Program-made: the position numbers and the translations under genes
NCBI GenBank assembly: GCA_023436145.1
Contig: JAEZKP010000023.1
Span: 1 to 64,000, forward strand
Origin: Fibrobacterota bacterium
GTDB taxonomy: Bacteria; Fibrobacterota; Chitinivibrionia; Chitinivibrionales; Chitinispirillaceae
Direction: 5' to 3'
DNA length: 64,000 nucleotides
Part shown: positions 1 to 9,083 of the stretch, piece after piece
Position numbering within the stretch: position 1 is the first letter of the stretch
Layout: each line of letters opens with the position of its first letter
The notes under the pieces: model-generated
What the model was told of the DNA's origin: nothing
The model's database searches: none
The model's input: only the letters and a program-made list of their open reading frames with translations

Positions 1-126
1 TCGTTCCAACTCTTCTATAAAGAATTTTTTGAGCGAATCTTTACCAAAAAGCTCTATTTCTCTAGTGCCTTCAGAGAATACATGATAGAAGACCTGTGGA
101 ACGATGATTCTGGGTTTTGTGCTCAT
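1..126 (-). CDS. REP-associated/IS200-like transposase, N-terminal part (cut by window edge)
   Basis: The reverse strand opens with ATG at 124-126 and reads 42 codons without a stop to the window edge. The start (MSTKPRIIVPQVFYHVFS) and the following EGTRE...LFGKDSLKKFF match the first strand and helix of Y1 (HUH) transposases of the IS200/REP-associated tyrosine transposase family. These usually begin with a KPR-[IL]-x-VP..YHV-x-[SN]-[RE]G pattern. The catalytic HUH and Tyr lie outside the window, so activity cannot be judged. Three hairpin repeats lie just upstream of the start, which is the usual arrangement for a REP-associated transposase. It could instead be a plain IS200-like element. 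Confidence 0.72.
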   Translation of the reverse strand, partial: MSTKPRIIVPQVFYHVFSEGTREIELFGKDSLKKFFIEELER

Positions 127-260
127 GATATGTGTTCCTTTTTAAGGTGAAGTATCTAAAAAAGGCAGCAATTATAGTTCCCGACATTGAACTTTAGGGA
201 GCAAAAGAATGAGTTATAAATGAGGATGCGTATTAATGGAAACGGTTGGGTTTGATATTC

Positions 261-301
261 CCCAGAGGTGAATTCTGAAAAAGTCATATTTCACCTCTGG
301 G
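261..301. repeat. REP-like hairpin, copy 1
   Basis: A perfect 12-base inverted repeat, CCCAGAGGTGAA at 261-272 and its complement at 290-301, surrounds a 17-base loop. The same left arm plus TTCTGAA recurs at 640. Its position upstream of a REP-associated-type transposase suggests it belongs to that family. Confidence 0.7.
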
Positions 302-414
302 ATAAAGTTCCAGCCCATCAATGTCAGTTATGAAAAATCCAGTTCTTCGCTTTTGGGGCTTTTCCTAAAAAATTGTACTTCAGAAAGTTTAAATACCACT
401 TTTCCAGTGTTCAC

Positions 415-456
415 CCCAGAGATGATCTCTTTACTGAGAAAGGCCTCACCTCTGAG
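415..456. repeat. REP-like hairpin, degenerate copy 2
   Basis: The left arm CCCAGAGATGA (415-425) and right arm CTCACCTCTGAGG (445-457) match the other two copies with a few substitutions. The loop differs, so this is a decayed or diverged copy. Confidence 0.45.
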
Positions 457-639
457 GATAATTACTTGCGAATAATGGTATCCAAAACTACCCACACGGT
501 TTAGCGTATGCTATTCTCCCATTGTGGTTTGTAACAAACTAAATTGAGCTGGCGCGATACCAGCAATATAACTACATCGGAATGATTCCATATTTTTAGT
601 GAGGTTTTGACACTTTTTTGAAATCTCAGACAATTATTC

Positions 640-680
640 CCCAGAGGTGAATTCTGAATAAGCTATTTTTCACCTCTGAG
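640..680. repeat. REP-like hairpin, copy 3
   Basis: The left arm CCCAGAGGTGAA (640-651) is identical to copy 1. The right arm (669-680) has one mismatch to a perfect complement. The loop begins with the same TTCTGAA as copy 1, so the copies share more than the palindrome. Confidence 0.68.
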
Positions 681-827
681 CAAAAGTCCCGGTCCAGCAG
701 TCCCACTGGGACTGATCGATTTCCATTTATCCATCAGATACCCATTAGCCCCACACCCTGCAACAGTACTTGATACCATCTAATTTTCAGATTTAACTGG
801 CAATCATCTGTCTCCGATAAAAACAAA

Positions 828-1400
828 CTAAAACTCATGATGATATCCTATCGAAATTGCAACCGCCAGCATGGTCATCCGTCCTACAGCCGGATCATTA
901 TCGATCACATCCAAATGATCTTTGAATTTCTGGCTGCTTATCGGTATGTTCAAATCAAAATCAAAACCATTCGCTTTCTTCCTGCCAAACATGAACTCAA
1001 AACCAACCCCAGGCGTAAAGCCGGTAAACATCTTATTATATTTTGAAGCACCAAATACAATTGTAGATCTGTTAATTCCATACATAATCTTCACATTAGG
1101 TCTGAAAAAATATTTGTTATTTTCAGGTAGTATGTGAAATGTCGTTCCTGCATTCCAGCCAAAACCCTTTACCTGTACTCCTGCAGCTCCAAATATTGAA
1201 ATGTGCGGAAATGGTAGTATATACGCTAACTTCACCCCGCCGAGTCCACCATAATCCAGCCCATATCCTGCGCCTAAATCAAATACATGATTTTTTATAT
1301 TGTTCCCGTTAATTTCATCCGAAAAAGAACTTTTCGCCATTACTGCTAAAATCATGATAAAACAGATTTTCTGAAATAAATTGTGGCATCTCATAGTCAA
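828..1400 (-). CDS. Small outer-membrane beta-barrel-like protein
   Basis: This 190-aa protein starts with a cleavable signal peptide (hydrophobic stretch at about residues 10-22, cut near SSFS/DE). The rest alternates polar and hydrophobic residues with many Gly and aromatic residues, as in small beta-barrels, and ends in a strand closing with Phe (YHHEF), a typical outer-membrane insertion signal. No enzyme motif is seen. It stands alone between the REP region and the lipid genes. The product is most likely an outer-membrane protein of unknown role. Confidence 0.6.
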   Translation of the reverse strand: MTMRCHNLFQKICFIMILAVMAKSSFSDEINGNNIKNHVFDLGAGYGLDYGGLGGVKLAYILPFPHISIFGAAGVQVKGFGWNAGTTFHILPENNKYFFRPNVKIMYGINRSTIVFGASKYNKMFTGFTPGVGFEFMFGRKKANGFDFDLNIPISSQKFKDHLDVIDNDPAVGRMTMLAVAISIGYHHEF

Positions 1401-1478
1401 CTTTCCTTTATTGTGTTATCGATAGAATTTCAAAATGAATTGTAAAACACCATGCTGAAAAGATCAATTGTTTTCCGT

Positions 1479-2573
1479 TCAATCTGATGGTGGTGGAAAA
1501 TATTTCTCGAGATTCAGAAAAAGTGACTTGTCTCCTTTAAGTATTATCTTTTTCTCCATTAAAGCGGTTCTGGGGTTGATTTCTTTCAGAAACATATCAC
1601 CCCAGGTCTTGCTGTCGGTTTCCACCTTCAAATCATATCTGGCAGGTTCCTGCTCCATAACAAGCTCACTTTTCCCCTTGTCTACATTGATTACAAACTT
1701 CAGATCTCTATCGGTAAAACAGAAGTACAATGTTGCCTTTACCTTTGCAGTTGCTTCCGGATCAAGATATGAATTTAATTCTTTCATCAGTATAATCGGA
1801 TCCTTGGTCACCCGTTCTGCTATTATATTTTCATCATGAATTCCTTCTTTGTAAGCTTCCTGTACGTATTCCCAATATATCTTTGCATAGCTGATATAGA
1901 TTTCACTTGACTTAACAATAGGGGTTCTGGCTTTTTCCATTGTTTCTTCCTGGATAAAACCATTTGTCCCGATTTCATATCCAGCTCTTTCGAATGCCGT
2001 CTCTATCGTAGTTATAGTCTTTGGCTTCGCCGGTTTAAACCTCAACAAATAGGATTCCGGTCTAATTAAAATCCCGCAGGTATCCAGACTCATTCCATTT
2101 GCAATTAGTTGAAAAGTCCTGGTTACAGCCGAAAAGTTTTCTTCTTCCTTAAATGCACCACATGTCAACAATCCCAGTTTCTTGTTCTTCCATTTGTCCG
2201 GATAACGTACACTGTTACGCATCAGACCAAGTGGAGAATTATTGAACCCATATTTTGAAAAAGGAAGCGTCCTTTCCAGGAATTTAAGCATTTCACAGTT
2301 CATGGTGTAATGATACATAGGCGATACCAGAAAAATTACATCCGCTTCCAGAAAATGTTCCATCAGTTGATCCATGTCATCACGGATAACACATCTGCCA
2401 GGTGTGGTGGACCAGCACATATAACAACCTTTACACGGCTTGATCTGGTAATTGAAAAGATCTATTTCTTTTACTACCGAATCGGTACTGTATAGCCCTT
2501 CTTTGAAATGGCTTAACATTTTAGCTGTATATCCGGTTTTTCTGGGTATTGACTGGATCAGTAATACTTTCAT
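1479..2573 (-). CDS. Flavodoxin-fold NAD(P)H oxidoreductase fused to an SCP2-like domain
   Basis: The first ~190 residues of this 364-aa protein look like the NADPH-dependent FMN reductase family. They show a flavin-phosphate loop near residues 8-18 (SIPRKTGYTAK), a Cys-rich CKGCYMCW at 47-54, and a VSPMYHYTM segment like the flavin-binding SPxYxxxMs motif. The last ~110 residues resemble an SCP2 sterol-carrier domain, with a conserved Trp followed by a GD(K)SLFLNL pattern. The start overlaps the stop of the FabZ-like gene by 4 bases, so the two are probably translated together. The fusion suggests reduction of a lipid-like substrate held by the SCP2 pocket; this is inference. Confidence 0.75.
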   Translation of the reverse strand: MKVLLIQSIPRKTGYTAKMLSHFKEGLYSTDSVVKEIDLFNYQIKPCKGCYMCWSTTPGRCVIRDDMDQLMEHFLEADVIFLVSPMYHYTMNCEMLKFLERTLPFSKYGFNNSPLGLMRNSVRYPDKWKNKKLGLLTCGAFKEEENFSAVTRTFQLIANGMSLDTCGILIRPESYLLRFKPAKPKTITTIETAFERAGYEIGTNGFIQEETMEKARTPIVKSSEIYISYAKIYWEYVQEAYKEGIHDENIIAERVTKDPIILMKELNSYLDPEATAKVKATLYFCFTDRDLKFVINVDKGKSELVMEQEPARYDLKVETDSKTWGDMFLKEINPRTALMEKKIILKGDKSLFLNLEKYFPPPSD

Positions 2574-3043
2574 TTTTCCCCCTGCTCCTGTATCGCCAGT
2601 GTGATAAATCCTTTTGCAACTACACTATTATTCACTAATGCCGCTACTTTGTACTTGTATAGCGCTCCGAAACTCTCAAGAAATATTGATTCCAGAAAAA
2701 GAGTCGTTCCGGGTTTGACAGGTTTCATAAATTTCATCTGGTCGGAAGCAAGATAGAAAATTGAGCATTCCTGATCATCGGAAGATCCTTTGGTTTCTTT
2801 TTTGGTAAAACCCCACAATAAACCACTGGTCTGCGCCAATGCATCAGTAATTAAAACGCCCGGCATTATCGGTTCTGCAGGGAAATGACCTTTGAAATGT
2901 GGCTCATCAGGTCTTATGTATCTTGTAGCCACAATTTTTTTATTCAATTTAAATTCGATTATATTATCTACAAATAAAAATGGTTCACGATGTGGAAGCA
3001 GTTCCAGAATATCACAAAGTTCATAAATAATTTTTTCGGCCAT
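2570..3043 (-). CDS. FabZ-like 3-hydroxyacyl-ACP dehydratase (hot-dog fold)
   Basis: This 157-aa protein has the FabZ layout: LLPHREPFLFVD at the start, then HFKGHFPAEPIMPGVLITDALAQ. The catalytic His is H53 in GHFP. FabZ enzymes normally have Glu at the second catalytic position; here it is Asp (D67), as in FabA. The family dehydrates 3-hydroxyacyl-ACP to trans-2-enoyl-ACP in the cytoplasm. It sits between the PlsC-like and the flavodoxin/SCP2 genes, which suggests a lipid or polyene-like branch rather than the housekeeping fatty-acid gene. Confidence 0.82.
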   Translation of the reverse strand: MAEKIIYELCDILELLPHREPFLFVDNIIEFKLNKKIVATRYIRPDEPHFKGHFPAEPIMPGVLITDALAQTSGLLWGFTKKETKGSSDDQECSIFYLASDQMKFMKPVKPGTTLFLESIFLESFGALYKYKVAALVNNSVVAKGFITLAIQEQGEK

Positions 3044-3145
3044 TCTGTCTCCATCAAGTTTTCACTGTATTTATTAACTTTTGTTCTTTTCAATTATTTT
3101 GCTTTTGTATCATTAAATTAAACACAAATTGAATCTGAATTTCTT

Positions 3146-3895
3146 CTATCTGCTCATTTTCAGTAATTCAACACTCATTATCCGATATATTTCATTTGTT
3201 AATTCATTCACATTTTTATCCGAGGGATATACAGGTGCCAGAAAATGCATTTTGTACCTTACCTTTTCCAATGGAAAAAATGAGGAAAATTTCCTGGTCA
3301 TAAATGGTGTATCATTATAAAGTAAAACTGGCACAACCGGTACTCCGTTTTTTATTGCAATTGCAAAAGCCATCTTCTTGAAGTCCATCAACTTATCACC
3401 AGGCTTGCGTGTTCCTTCAGGAAAAAAGAGTATGCTCTGATTCTTCAGAATTTCGGAACACTTATTCTCTGTCTTGATTAATCCCTCACCCGATTGCACA
3501 TCTATTTCACAAAAATCAAACCACTTTACAAATACCCGGTAGGTAATCAGCCTGGCATATTTGGATTTCATGGTGGGTTTTATACAGTTGACGTAAGACA
3601 TCAGAAGAGGACCGTCAAGCTTGCCCCGGTGGTTGCAAACATAAACAGCTGGCCCCAGAGTAGATACTCTCTCCAATCCCTCCACCTCTTCGATTTTGAT
3701 AACTCTAAGAGTGGTCAGCACGTTTCTGATAAAAAATGCCAGAGAATAATGCAGAAGTGAAGAGGGAAATTTATAATTTCCGATACGCTTACATACCATA
3801 ACCACAGGAAGCACTGCAAGAGAAAAAAACATCGCTCCCACCAGATAAAGGGTGTGGCCGGCTAAGGATGCTAATACTTTAAATACCATTTTCAT
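3146..3895 (-). CDS. PlsC-like 1-acylglycerol-3-phosphate acyltransferase
   Basis: This 249-aa protein has an N-terminal hydrophobic segment (about residues 7-35) and the acyltransferase motifs. Motif I is NH-x4-D (N88, H89, D94) and motif III is FFPEGTR (157-163). A VPVVPVL segment follows, as in the family. These membrane enzymes move an acyl chain from acyl-ACP or acyl-CoA to lysophosphatidate or a related acceptor. It lies ~100 bases upstream of the FabZ-like gene on the same strand, suggesting a common lipid pathway. Confidence 0.85.
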   Translation of the reverse strand: MKMVFKVLASLAGHTLYLVGAMFFSLAVLPVVMVCKRIGNYKFPSSLLHYSLAFFIRNVLTTLRVIKIEEVEGLERVSTLGPAVYVCNHRGKLDGPLLMSYVNCIKPTMKSKYARLITYRVFVKWFDFCEIDVQSGEGLIKTENKCSEILKNQSILFFPEGTRKPGDKLMDFKKMAFAIAIKNGVPVVPVLLYNDTPFMTRKFSSFFPLEKVRYKMHFLAPVYPSDKNVNELTNEIYRIMSVELLKMSR

Positions 3896-3950
3896 AAACG
3901 GTCCACTGCTGTGGTATCTGCAGAAAAACTGAAAAAATACGATTTCACCA

Positions 3951-6323
3951 TTAAAATCCTATGATAAACCCGCCAGAGGGAAATACCGGCAACTGATATA
4001 CTTTTGCAGGCATCTCTCTCTGGTCATCGTACAGAAATGTCCAAATATTTTTCCTGTTATACAGGTTTTGAACTTCAAAATAAAATATGGCTTTCACTAA
4101 ACCATAACCATACCTTCTCTCCCATCGCAAGTCCAGACGATGATAGGGGGCCATCTGTGCACTGTTTAATTTATCCAGGTGGTAACTCCACCTCCTATAT
4201 TCTGTATCATAGAAATAGGGCGTATATGGCCTGCCACCCCGGTAACTGAATCTGATGGAGAATTCCTGTCTGTCCGCTAATGGAAATACCGGAAGTAAAA
4301 TCTTCACAAGGAGATTACGCTTCAATTTATCATACCATGCTTTGTCCATCAGCTCATATTTATAACCGCCTGTAAAGGTCAATGCATTCCGGTAATCATA
4401 GTCTCCCCTGAACCACTCACTTCGCCGCAACCCGGCATACCTCCAATAAGACCTGGAGTGAGAGTAGGCCAGGGAAAACGATACCATATCTGTCAATTTC
4501 TTCTCTGAAAAGAATTCAATTCCGTAACTTTTTCCCTCACCTTCAGAGGTCTTACGGTAACCTTTCAGAAAATTAAATTGCTGATCAGTAAAGTCATATA
4601 TATAATCCAGAGAGAGGTTGTTGTACTGTTTGTAAAAAGCTTCCAAAACCATGTTGATTCCGGCTATTCCAGGTAAATAATCCACTCCTAACACACCTGT
4701 CATAGCCCGTTTAGCTCTCAGAGCCCTGTCCTCAGAATTCATTATCAGATCAGAATTGTCCGGGAATTGATTCTGGATCCCGAATGACGAATTAAAAGTC
4801 AACCTGCCATTCAGCACATATGAAACACCGACCCGAGGATCTACAATTGCCTGCCTGGTGTATCTGAAATACCCGGTGCGTACACCTGTAATCAATCTGA
4901 CACCAGAATCGAATAACAATGATGATGAGAGGAAGCCTCCAGTCGTCTCAGTTTCCAGATTATCTGAGCGGTGAGCCAAGTTGTGGATATAATTTCCCGA
5001 TACATCCTTTATAGGAGTTTTTAACTCATTATTGTAGGAAAAAAGAGTATCATCTCTGTTTTCCCTTTCCATATCAATCCTTGAATGTTTCCCGTATAAA
5101 CCTGATTCGATTTTTATAAATTCATTCAGAAGTAGTTCAGATTCCAGCTTAAGCGTATATTCCTTTATTCCTGTTTCGTTAAAAAATACATGACTCTTTC
5201 CTGATGTAGTATTGTAACCGGAACTATTGAATTTACTGTCCACAAAAGACACCGTCGCAACAAAGTTTATTCTTTCTCCGAACTTCCTTTCCCAATTGGC
5301 ACCTGCTAAAAAATTGGTACTTCCTGAGTTGATAACATCTGCACTAAGACCATGAGTCTCTTTACCGTTTTCTATTTTGATATAGCTATCTCCATACAAT
5401 GATAACAGAGATAAACTACTGTTTTTAAAGGATTGTTTGATTTTCCCCTGAGCAGCCCAATATTTGGGCACAGCAGTCCCTGGTTCAAATTTTGACACCA
5501 GATCCAGATAACTTTTATTAGCACTGAAAATGAAATTACTCCCGGACCATGCCGGACCCTCGATATGAAAACCTGCACCAGTAACACCCAGATCTGCTCC
5601 TGCAAAAATCTGTTCGTCATTACCTTCCCTAAGTGTAACATCGATAACCGAAGATGCCTTTCCACCATAGGCTGCCGGTGGTGCTCCGGCACTAAAGATC
5701 AGCTTCTGTACCAATAGAGGATTGAGTAACGATAAAACCCCTCCGCCACTGCTTTCATCTGCAAAATGATTCGGGTTTATTACTTCGATATTATCTATTA
5801 AAAACAGATTCTCATTTCTCATCCCGCCACGCACAATGACTTCATTGACATTATCTGCGCCTGAAACAACACCTGGGAGATTCTGAACTATTCGCTGTAC
5901 ATCGGCAAGAGCACCCGGAGCCCTCATCAATTCACTATTAAGGAATGTCCCGGTCGAATTTACCATCTCAGAGTTCTTCTCCACCACCTTTGCACTAACA
6001 GTAATATTCTGAAGACTATGAATAGCCGGATCCAGCTCAATTTGCAATTGCTCAATTTTTCTCCCGCTTACATAAACATCATTTCTTTTGTATAGCACAT
6101 AATTATCATGTCTGAAAATCAGATTGTAGCTTCCACTTTTCTGTATCTCGAAAAAAAATTCGCCGTTTTCATCAGTAACCTTTATCATTTCCGTACCGGT
6201 AATCTCAACCACACAGCCGGAAACCGGTTTTTTTGAAAAAGAATCGAATACTATCCCTTTAATATCACTGTATGCATAAATAGTGATTAATAAAACGGAA
6301 AGAATTAGTGGTTTGATAATCAT
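3951..6323 (-). CDS. TonB-dependent receptor with carboxypeptidase-like N-terminal domain
   Basis: This 790-aa protein begins with a signal peptide (residues 1-19). It is followed by a carboxypeptidase-regulatory-like beta-sandwich (about 22-105; SGCVVEITGTEM...TDENGEFFF) and a plug domain (about 120-235; IVQNLPGVVSG, VIVRGGMRNENLFLIDN). A long barrel follows, ending in a strand with terminal Phe (GGFIIGF). Such receptors import large ligands across the outer membrane using TonB energy. No substrate is evident and no SusD partner lies next to it. It is a single gene with about 330 non-coding bases upstream. Confidence 0.88.
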   Translation of the reverse strand: MIIKPLILSVLLITIYAYSDIKGIVFDSFSKKPVSGCVVEITGTEMIKVTDENGEFFFEIQKSGSYNLIFRHDNYVLYKRNDVYVSGRKIEQLQIELDPAIHSLQNITVSAKVVEKNSEMVNSTGTFLNSELMRAPGALADVQRIVQNLPGVVSGADNVNEVIVRGGMRNENLFLIDNIEVINPNHFADESSGGGVLSLLNPLLVQKLIFSAGAPPAAYGGKASSVIDVTLREGNDEQIFAGADLGVTGAGFHIEGPAWSGSNFIFSANKSYLDLVSKFEPGTAVPKYWAAQGKIKQSFKNSSLSLLSLYGDSYIKIENGKETHGLSADVINSGSTNFLAGANWERKFGERINFVATVSFVDSKFNSSGYNTTSGKSHVFFNETGIKEYTLKLESELLLNEFIKIESGLYGKHSRIDMERENRDDTLFSYNNELKTPIKDVSGNYIHNLAHRSDNLETETTGGFLSSSLLFDSGVRLITGVRTGYFRYTRQAIVDPRVGVSYVLNGRLTFNSSFGIQNQFPDNSDLIMNSEDRALRAKRAMTGVLGVDYLPGIAGINMVLEAFYKQYNNLSLDYIYDFTDQQFNFLKGYRKTSEGEGKSYGIEFFSEKKLTDMVSFSLAYSHSRSYWRYAGLRRSEWFRGDYDYRNALTFTGGYKYELMDKAWYDKLKRNLLVKILLPVFPLADRQEFSIRFSYRGGRPYTPYFYDTEYRRWSYHLDKLNSAQMAPYHRLDLRWERRYGYGLVKAIFYFEVQNLYNRKNIWTFLYDDQREMPAKVYQLPVFPSGGFIIGF

Positions 6324-6651
6324 TATCGCCTGATTGGAAAACTATATATTGATGTATGTGAAACCGGAGAGAGGTTACCACAATTTTGGTTATGCACATT
6401 TTAACATTATTTTATTTCACCATCCATAAGAACAGTAGAATTTTTCCTTTGTTTTTTAAAATACATACTAGCCCGGAATATGACAGCGGTTTTTTTCCTG
6501 AACAATTACAGTTTTAATCAATATAGCCTAGAATTTCTTAAGCGGATTTGCATTTTACTGAAGAATCCTGATGGGTAGTTAACAGTAGACTATCTGTACA
6601 GACCTACTTTTATACTCTTTAAACTTAAAATTAAATTTTGCAGCAAAGTGG
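6324..6651. other. Intergenic region, nothing recognised
   Basis: These 328 AT-rich bases lie between the TonB-dependent receptor and the hydrolase. No ORF, RNA gene or strong hairpin was seen. The receptor promoter should be here, but no confident -35/-10 pair stands out. Confidence 0.4.
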
Positions 6652-7662
6652 TCAGTTCTGAAGATTATTCTCATTCAAAATTTTCTGCATAGCATCATAG
6701 CACTGATGTCGATACTCCAATGATTCATTAAGCAGATTGTGTCTGGCATCCCCAATCATCACCACCTTTAAGCCAGCTATTTTATTTTCCAACCATTGCA
6801 AATTATACTTCCAATCAACCACATTATCACCTGTACCTTGTATGACTGTTAAAGGAAGTTGCCTGGGGGGCATATCTTTAACACGTTCAAACCATCTGAA
6901 ATAAGCATCCGCCCATTGTAGAGGAAAAATTACAGGTTGCAGAGGATCATTGCGAAAACGCTTCAGGACTTCCTTGTCATGTGATGAATTTCGGGTCCAC
7001 CGACGCGGAGCTAACCTGAAAACTTTAAATATTTTAAAGCCTAAAGCTGAAAATTTGTAAGATGAGGAACGCACCAGGGGAGCCAGAAAAATCATTTTGC
7101 AAAATGGCTGATCCGATGAAGAAATTATATACTCAAGTGCAACCGCACAACCGGTACTATGCCCGATAAAAATTAATGGAGGACTTAAAAAACTATCACA
7201 AGTCTTTAAAAATAAACCCAGTGATTTCGCATATTGATTGAAATCCCCGATTGCACCCCTCTGCCCACTTGACAGACCATGACCAGGCAAATCAAAAGCG
7301 GCAAAAGTATAGTTTGCTTTCAAACAGACAGTTATTGCGTTGAGATTGGTTCCCACATGATCAAAAAGTCCATGAAGAAAAATGACTGTACCCCTGGTTG
7401 GACCTTCAGGTCGGTAAATCTGCCCCACACAGACAAAGGAATCGCTTTTAAAGCTACCTATAACTGGATCTGACCCAATAGTATCCAGACCATATCGAGA
7501 CAGATACAAATTCATTTTATCATCTTTGACAACCTCCGCCCGGGAAAGAGCTGGAAGGTTCTGCCAATGAAGATCCTCAGAATGCAATTTTGTCGGTTGA
7601 AAAAAAATAAAAAACCACCCATTAAATAAAATTAAATACCACGGTCTCATAATTGCCTCCAC
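6652..7662 (-). CDS. Alpha/beta hydrolase, monoacylglycerol lipase/lysophospholipase-like
   Basis: This 336-aa protein has an N-terminal hydrophobic stretch (about residues 7-22) that could be a signal or anchor. The hydrolase core follows, with the oxyanion strand FLHGLFDH (95-102), DLPGHGLSSG and the nucleophile elbow GHSTG (S169). The likely acid is D279 in QGTGDN and the likely base H308 in DARHNLLNE. This layout matches the S33/hydrolase-4 group that cleaves monoacylglycerols or lysophospholipids. With its probable export signal it may act in the envelope. The substrate cannot be read from sequence. Confidence 0.8.
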   Translation of the reverse strand: MEAIMRPWYLILFNGWFFIFFQPTKLHSEDLHWQNLPALSRAEVVKDDKMNLYLSRYGLDTIGSDPVIGSFKSDSFVCVGQIYRPEGPTRGTVIFLHGLFDHVGTNLNAITVCLKANYTFAAFDLPGHGLSSGQRGAIGDFNQYAKSLGLFLKTCDSFLSPPLIFIGHSTGCAVALEYIISSSDQPFCKMIFLAPLVRSSSYKFSALGFKIFKVFRLAPRRWTRNSSHDKEVLKRFRNDPLQPVIFPLQWADAYFRWFERVKDMPPRQLPLTVIQGTGDNVVDWKYNLQWLENKIAGLKVVMIGDARHNLLNESLEYRHQCYDAMQKILNENNLQN

Positions 7663-7861
7663 TTCACTTGATTTGAAAAAACAAATAAAGTGCCAGAAAC
7701 CGGGCAGGAAATGATCAAACGATGTGAACTTCTGTGTTTATAAAAAAATGACTGTCGTCACCTTTACCCATGTCAATTTTGCCGGATCATTTTTTCCCCT
7801 GGAGCAATACCGAATTGTTACTTCTGCAAAAGCAGACATGGATTCTGCAACATGCTGGTTT

Positions 7862-8959
7862 TCAGTTATAATACTTCTGCAGTTTCTCTCTGTATGAATC
7901 AAGATCTGCATTTGCAGGCGTCCCAATGACATATTGGCAACTGCTGCAAACAGCAATTCTATCTCTGTTACCCGATATATGAAGCCGTCTTATCTCTTTG
8001 AATGCCTCTCCATTCCAGATCTCTTCAATGGTGTTTTCACATACATTACCCACAATAATTCCATGACTCCAGTCCACACAACAGACTGAAACTTCCCCGT
8101 TACTGTTCACTGAAAGTTTGGAAAAAGGATCAGGACACACAACCTGCTTGTGAAGCTTTGTTGTACCATCCATCCCGGTCTGTGGTTTTCTACCCAGAGT
8201 AAAATCCTTTCTGCACGAATCTGACCACCCCATCAGAGAGTCAACTCTGGTTTCATCACAATATGGTTTGAAATCGTTATGAAATTTTTCCAGTTCTTTT
8301 CCACAAAATCCGGTATCGGTTATTTTCACGATGATATGTAAAAGACTACCGGTTCTCCTTTTTGCATCATGCAACTTCCGGACTCTCTGCAGCATATCAT
8401 CATAGGTATAATTTGATCTGCAGATGCTTTTGTATCCATCGTCATTGACATGCTCTATGGATATTCTGATATTGTCCAGTCCGCAAGTCACCAGTTCCAA
8501 AGCCTTCTCCTCTGTAATTTGTGAACCGTTTGTGGTTGTAGATAACACCCGGGCGACGCCACTTTCCCTGGCATATCTAACCATATCCGAAAAATGCGGA
8601 TTCAGAAGCGGTTCACCATCCTTATAGAGATGAATACAGGAAATTCCGGACTTTTTCTTCCTTAACATAACTGATAAATCATCAATGATTTTCCTGAAAA
8701 GTTCAACACTCATCAAACAAGCTTCCCTGTTTACCTGTTTTAACAAGGTAGCATCGGCAGTCGGACAGAAAACACATTTAAAATTGCAGATGTTGCAGGG
8801 GTCAATGTGTATGGTTAAAGGGAAATCAGCAGGCAGATATCTATACAGGTGTTTTGGGGGACATATCCCTGACAATGCCCTCCTTACTTGAAACGGCAAT
8901 AACTGCTTTAAAACCCCATAAATGCTCCTCTGAAGCACAAAAAACTCCATTTTTATCAA
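7862..8959 (-). CDS. Radical SAM protein with SPASM domain
   Basis: This 365-aa protein has the radical SAM cluster motif CNFKCVFC (C58, C62, C65), with an extra Cys at 55. The C-terminal third is a SPASM-type region with several cysteines (VCPDPF, VSVCCVDW, VCSSCQ) that would hold auxiliary Fe-S clusters. The pattern NSNGEVSVCC...GNV...IEEIWNGEAFKEIR is typical of SPASM proteins. These modify peptides, sugars or small molecules. No precursor peptide was found next to it, so the target is unknown. Confidence 0.85.
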   Translation of the reverse strand: MIKMEFFVLQRSIYGVLKQLLPFQVRRALSGICPPKHLYRYLPADFPLTIHIDPCNICNFKCVFCPTADATLLKQVNREACLMSVELFRKIIDDLSVMLRKKKSGISCIHLYKDGEPLLNPHFSDMVRYARESGVARVLSTTTNGSQITEEKALELVTCGLDNIRISIEHVNDDGYKSICRSNYTYDDMLQRVRKLHDAKRRTGSLLHIIVKITDTGFCGKELEKFHNDFKPYCDETRVDSLMGWSDSCRKDFTLGRKPQTGMDGTTKLHKQVVCPDPFSKLSVNSNGEVSVCCVDWSHGIIVGNVCENTIEEIWNGEAFKEIRRLHISGNRDRIAVCSSCQYVIGTPANADLDSYREKLQKYYN

Positions 8960-9083
8960 AACCGTATCTGTTTATTATCTCAGACTCAGTATCCCACTTC
9001 TGCCTGAAGATCAAAAATAACCTCATACATCAAAGAAAGAAAGAATCTGAAACAGATCTTTATAGTTAAGTTTTGATTGTCAG

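Larger units (their letters stand above)
127..827. other. 700-base intergenic region with REP-like hairpins, no convincing gene
   Basis: No ORF with coding character is seen on either strand. The region holds three related hairpin repeats, listed separately, and a small palindrome at 698-714 (7-base arms CAGTCCC/GGGACTG, 3-base loop). A 40-codon open stretch on the minus strand (about 517-636) has protein-like composition but no good start, and may be a remnant. Confidence 0.5.

Noticed and set aside
517..636. A 40-codon minus-strand open stretch containing IAGIAPAQFSLLQTTMGE
   Set aside because: It looks protein-like, but no good start or recognised family supports it; it may be a decayed fragment.
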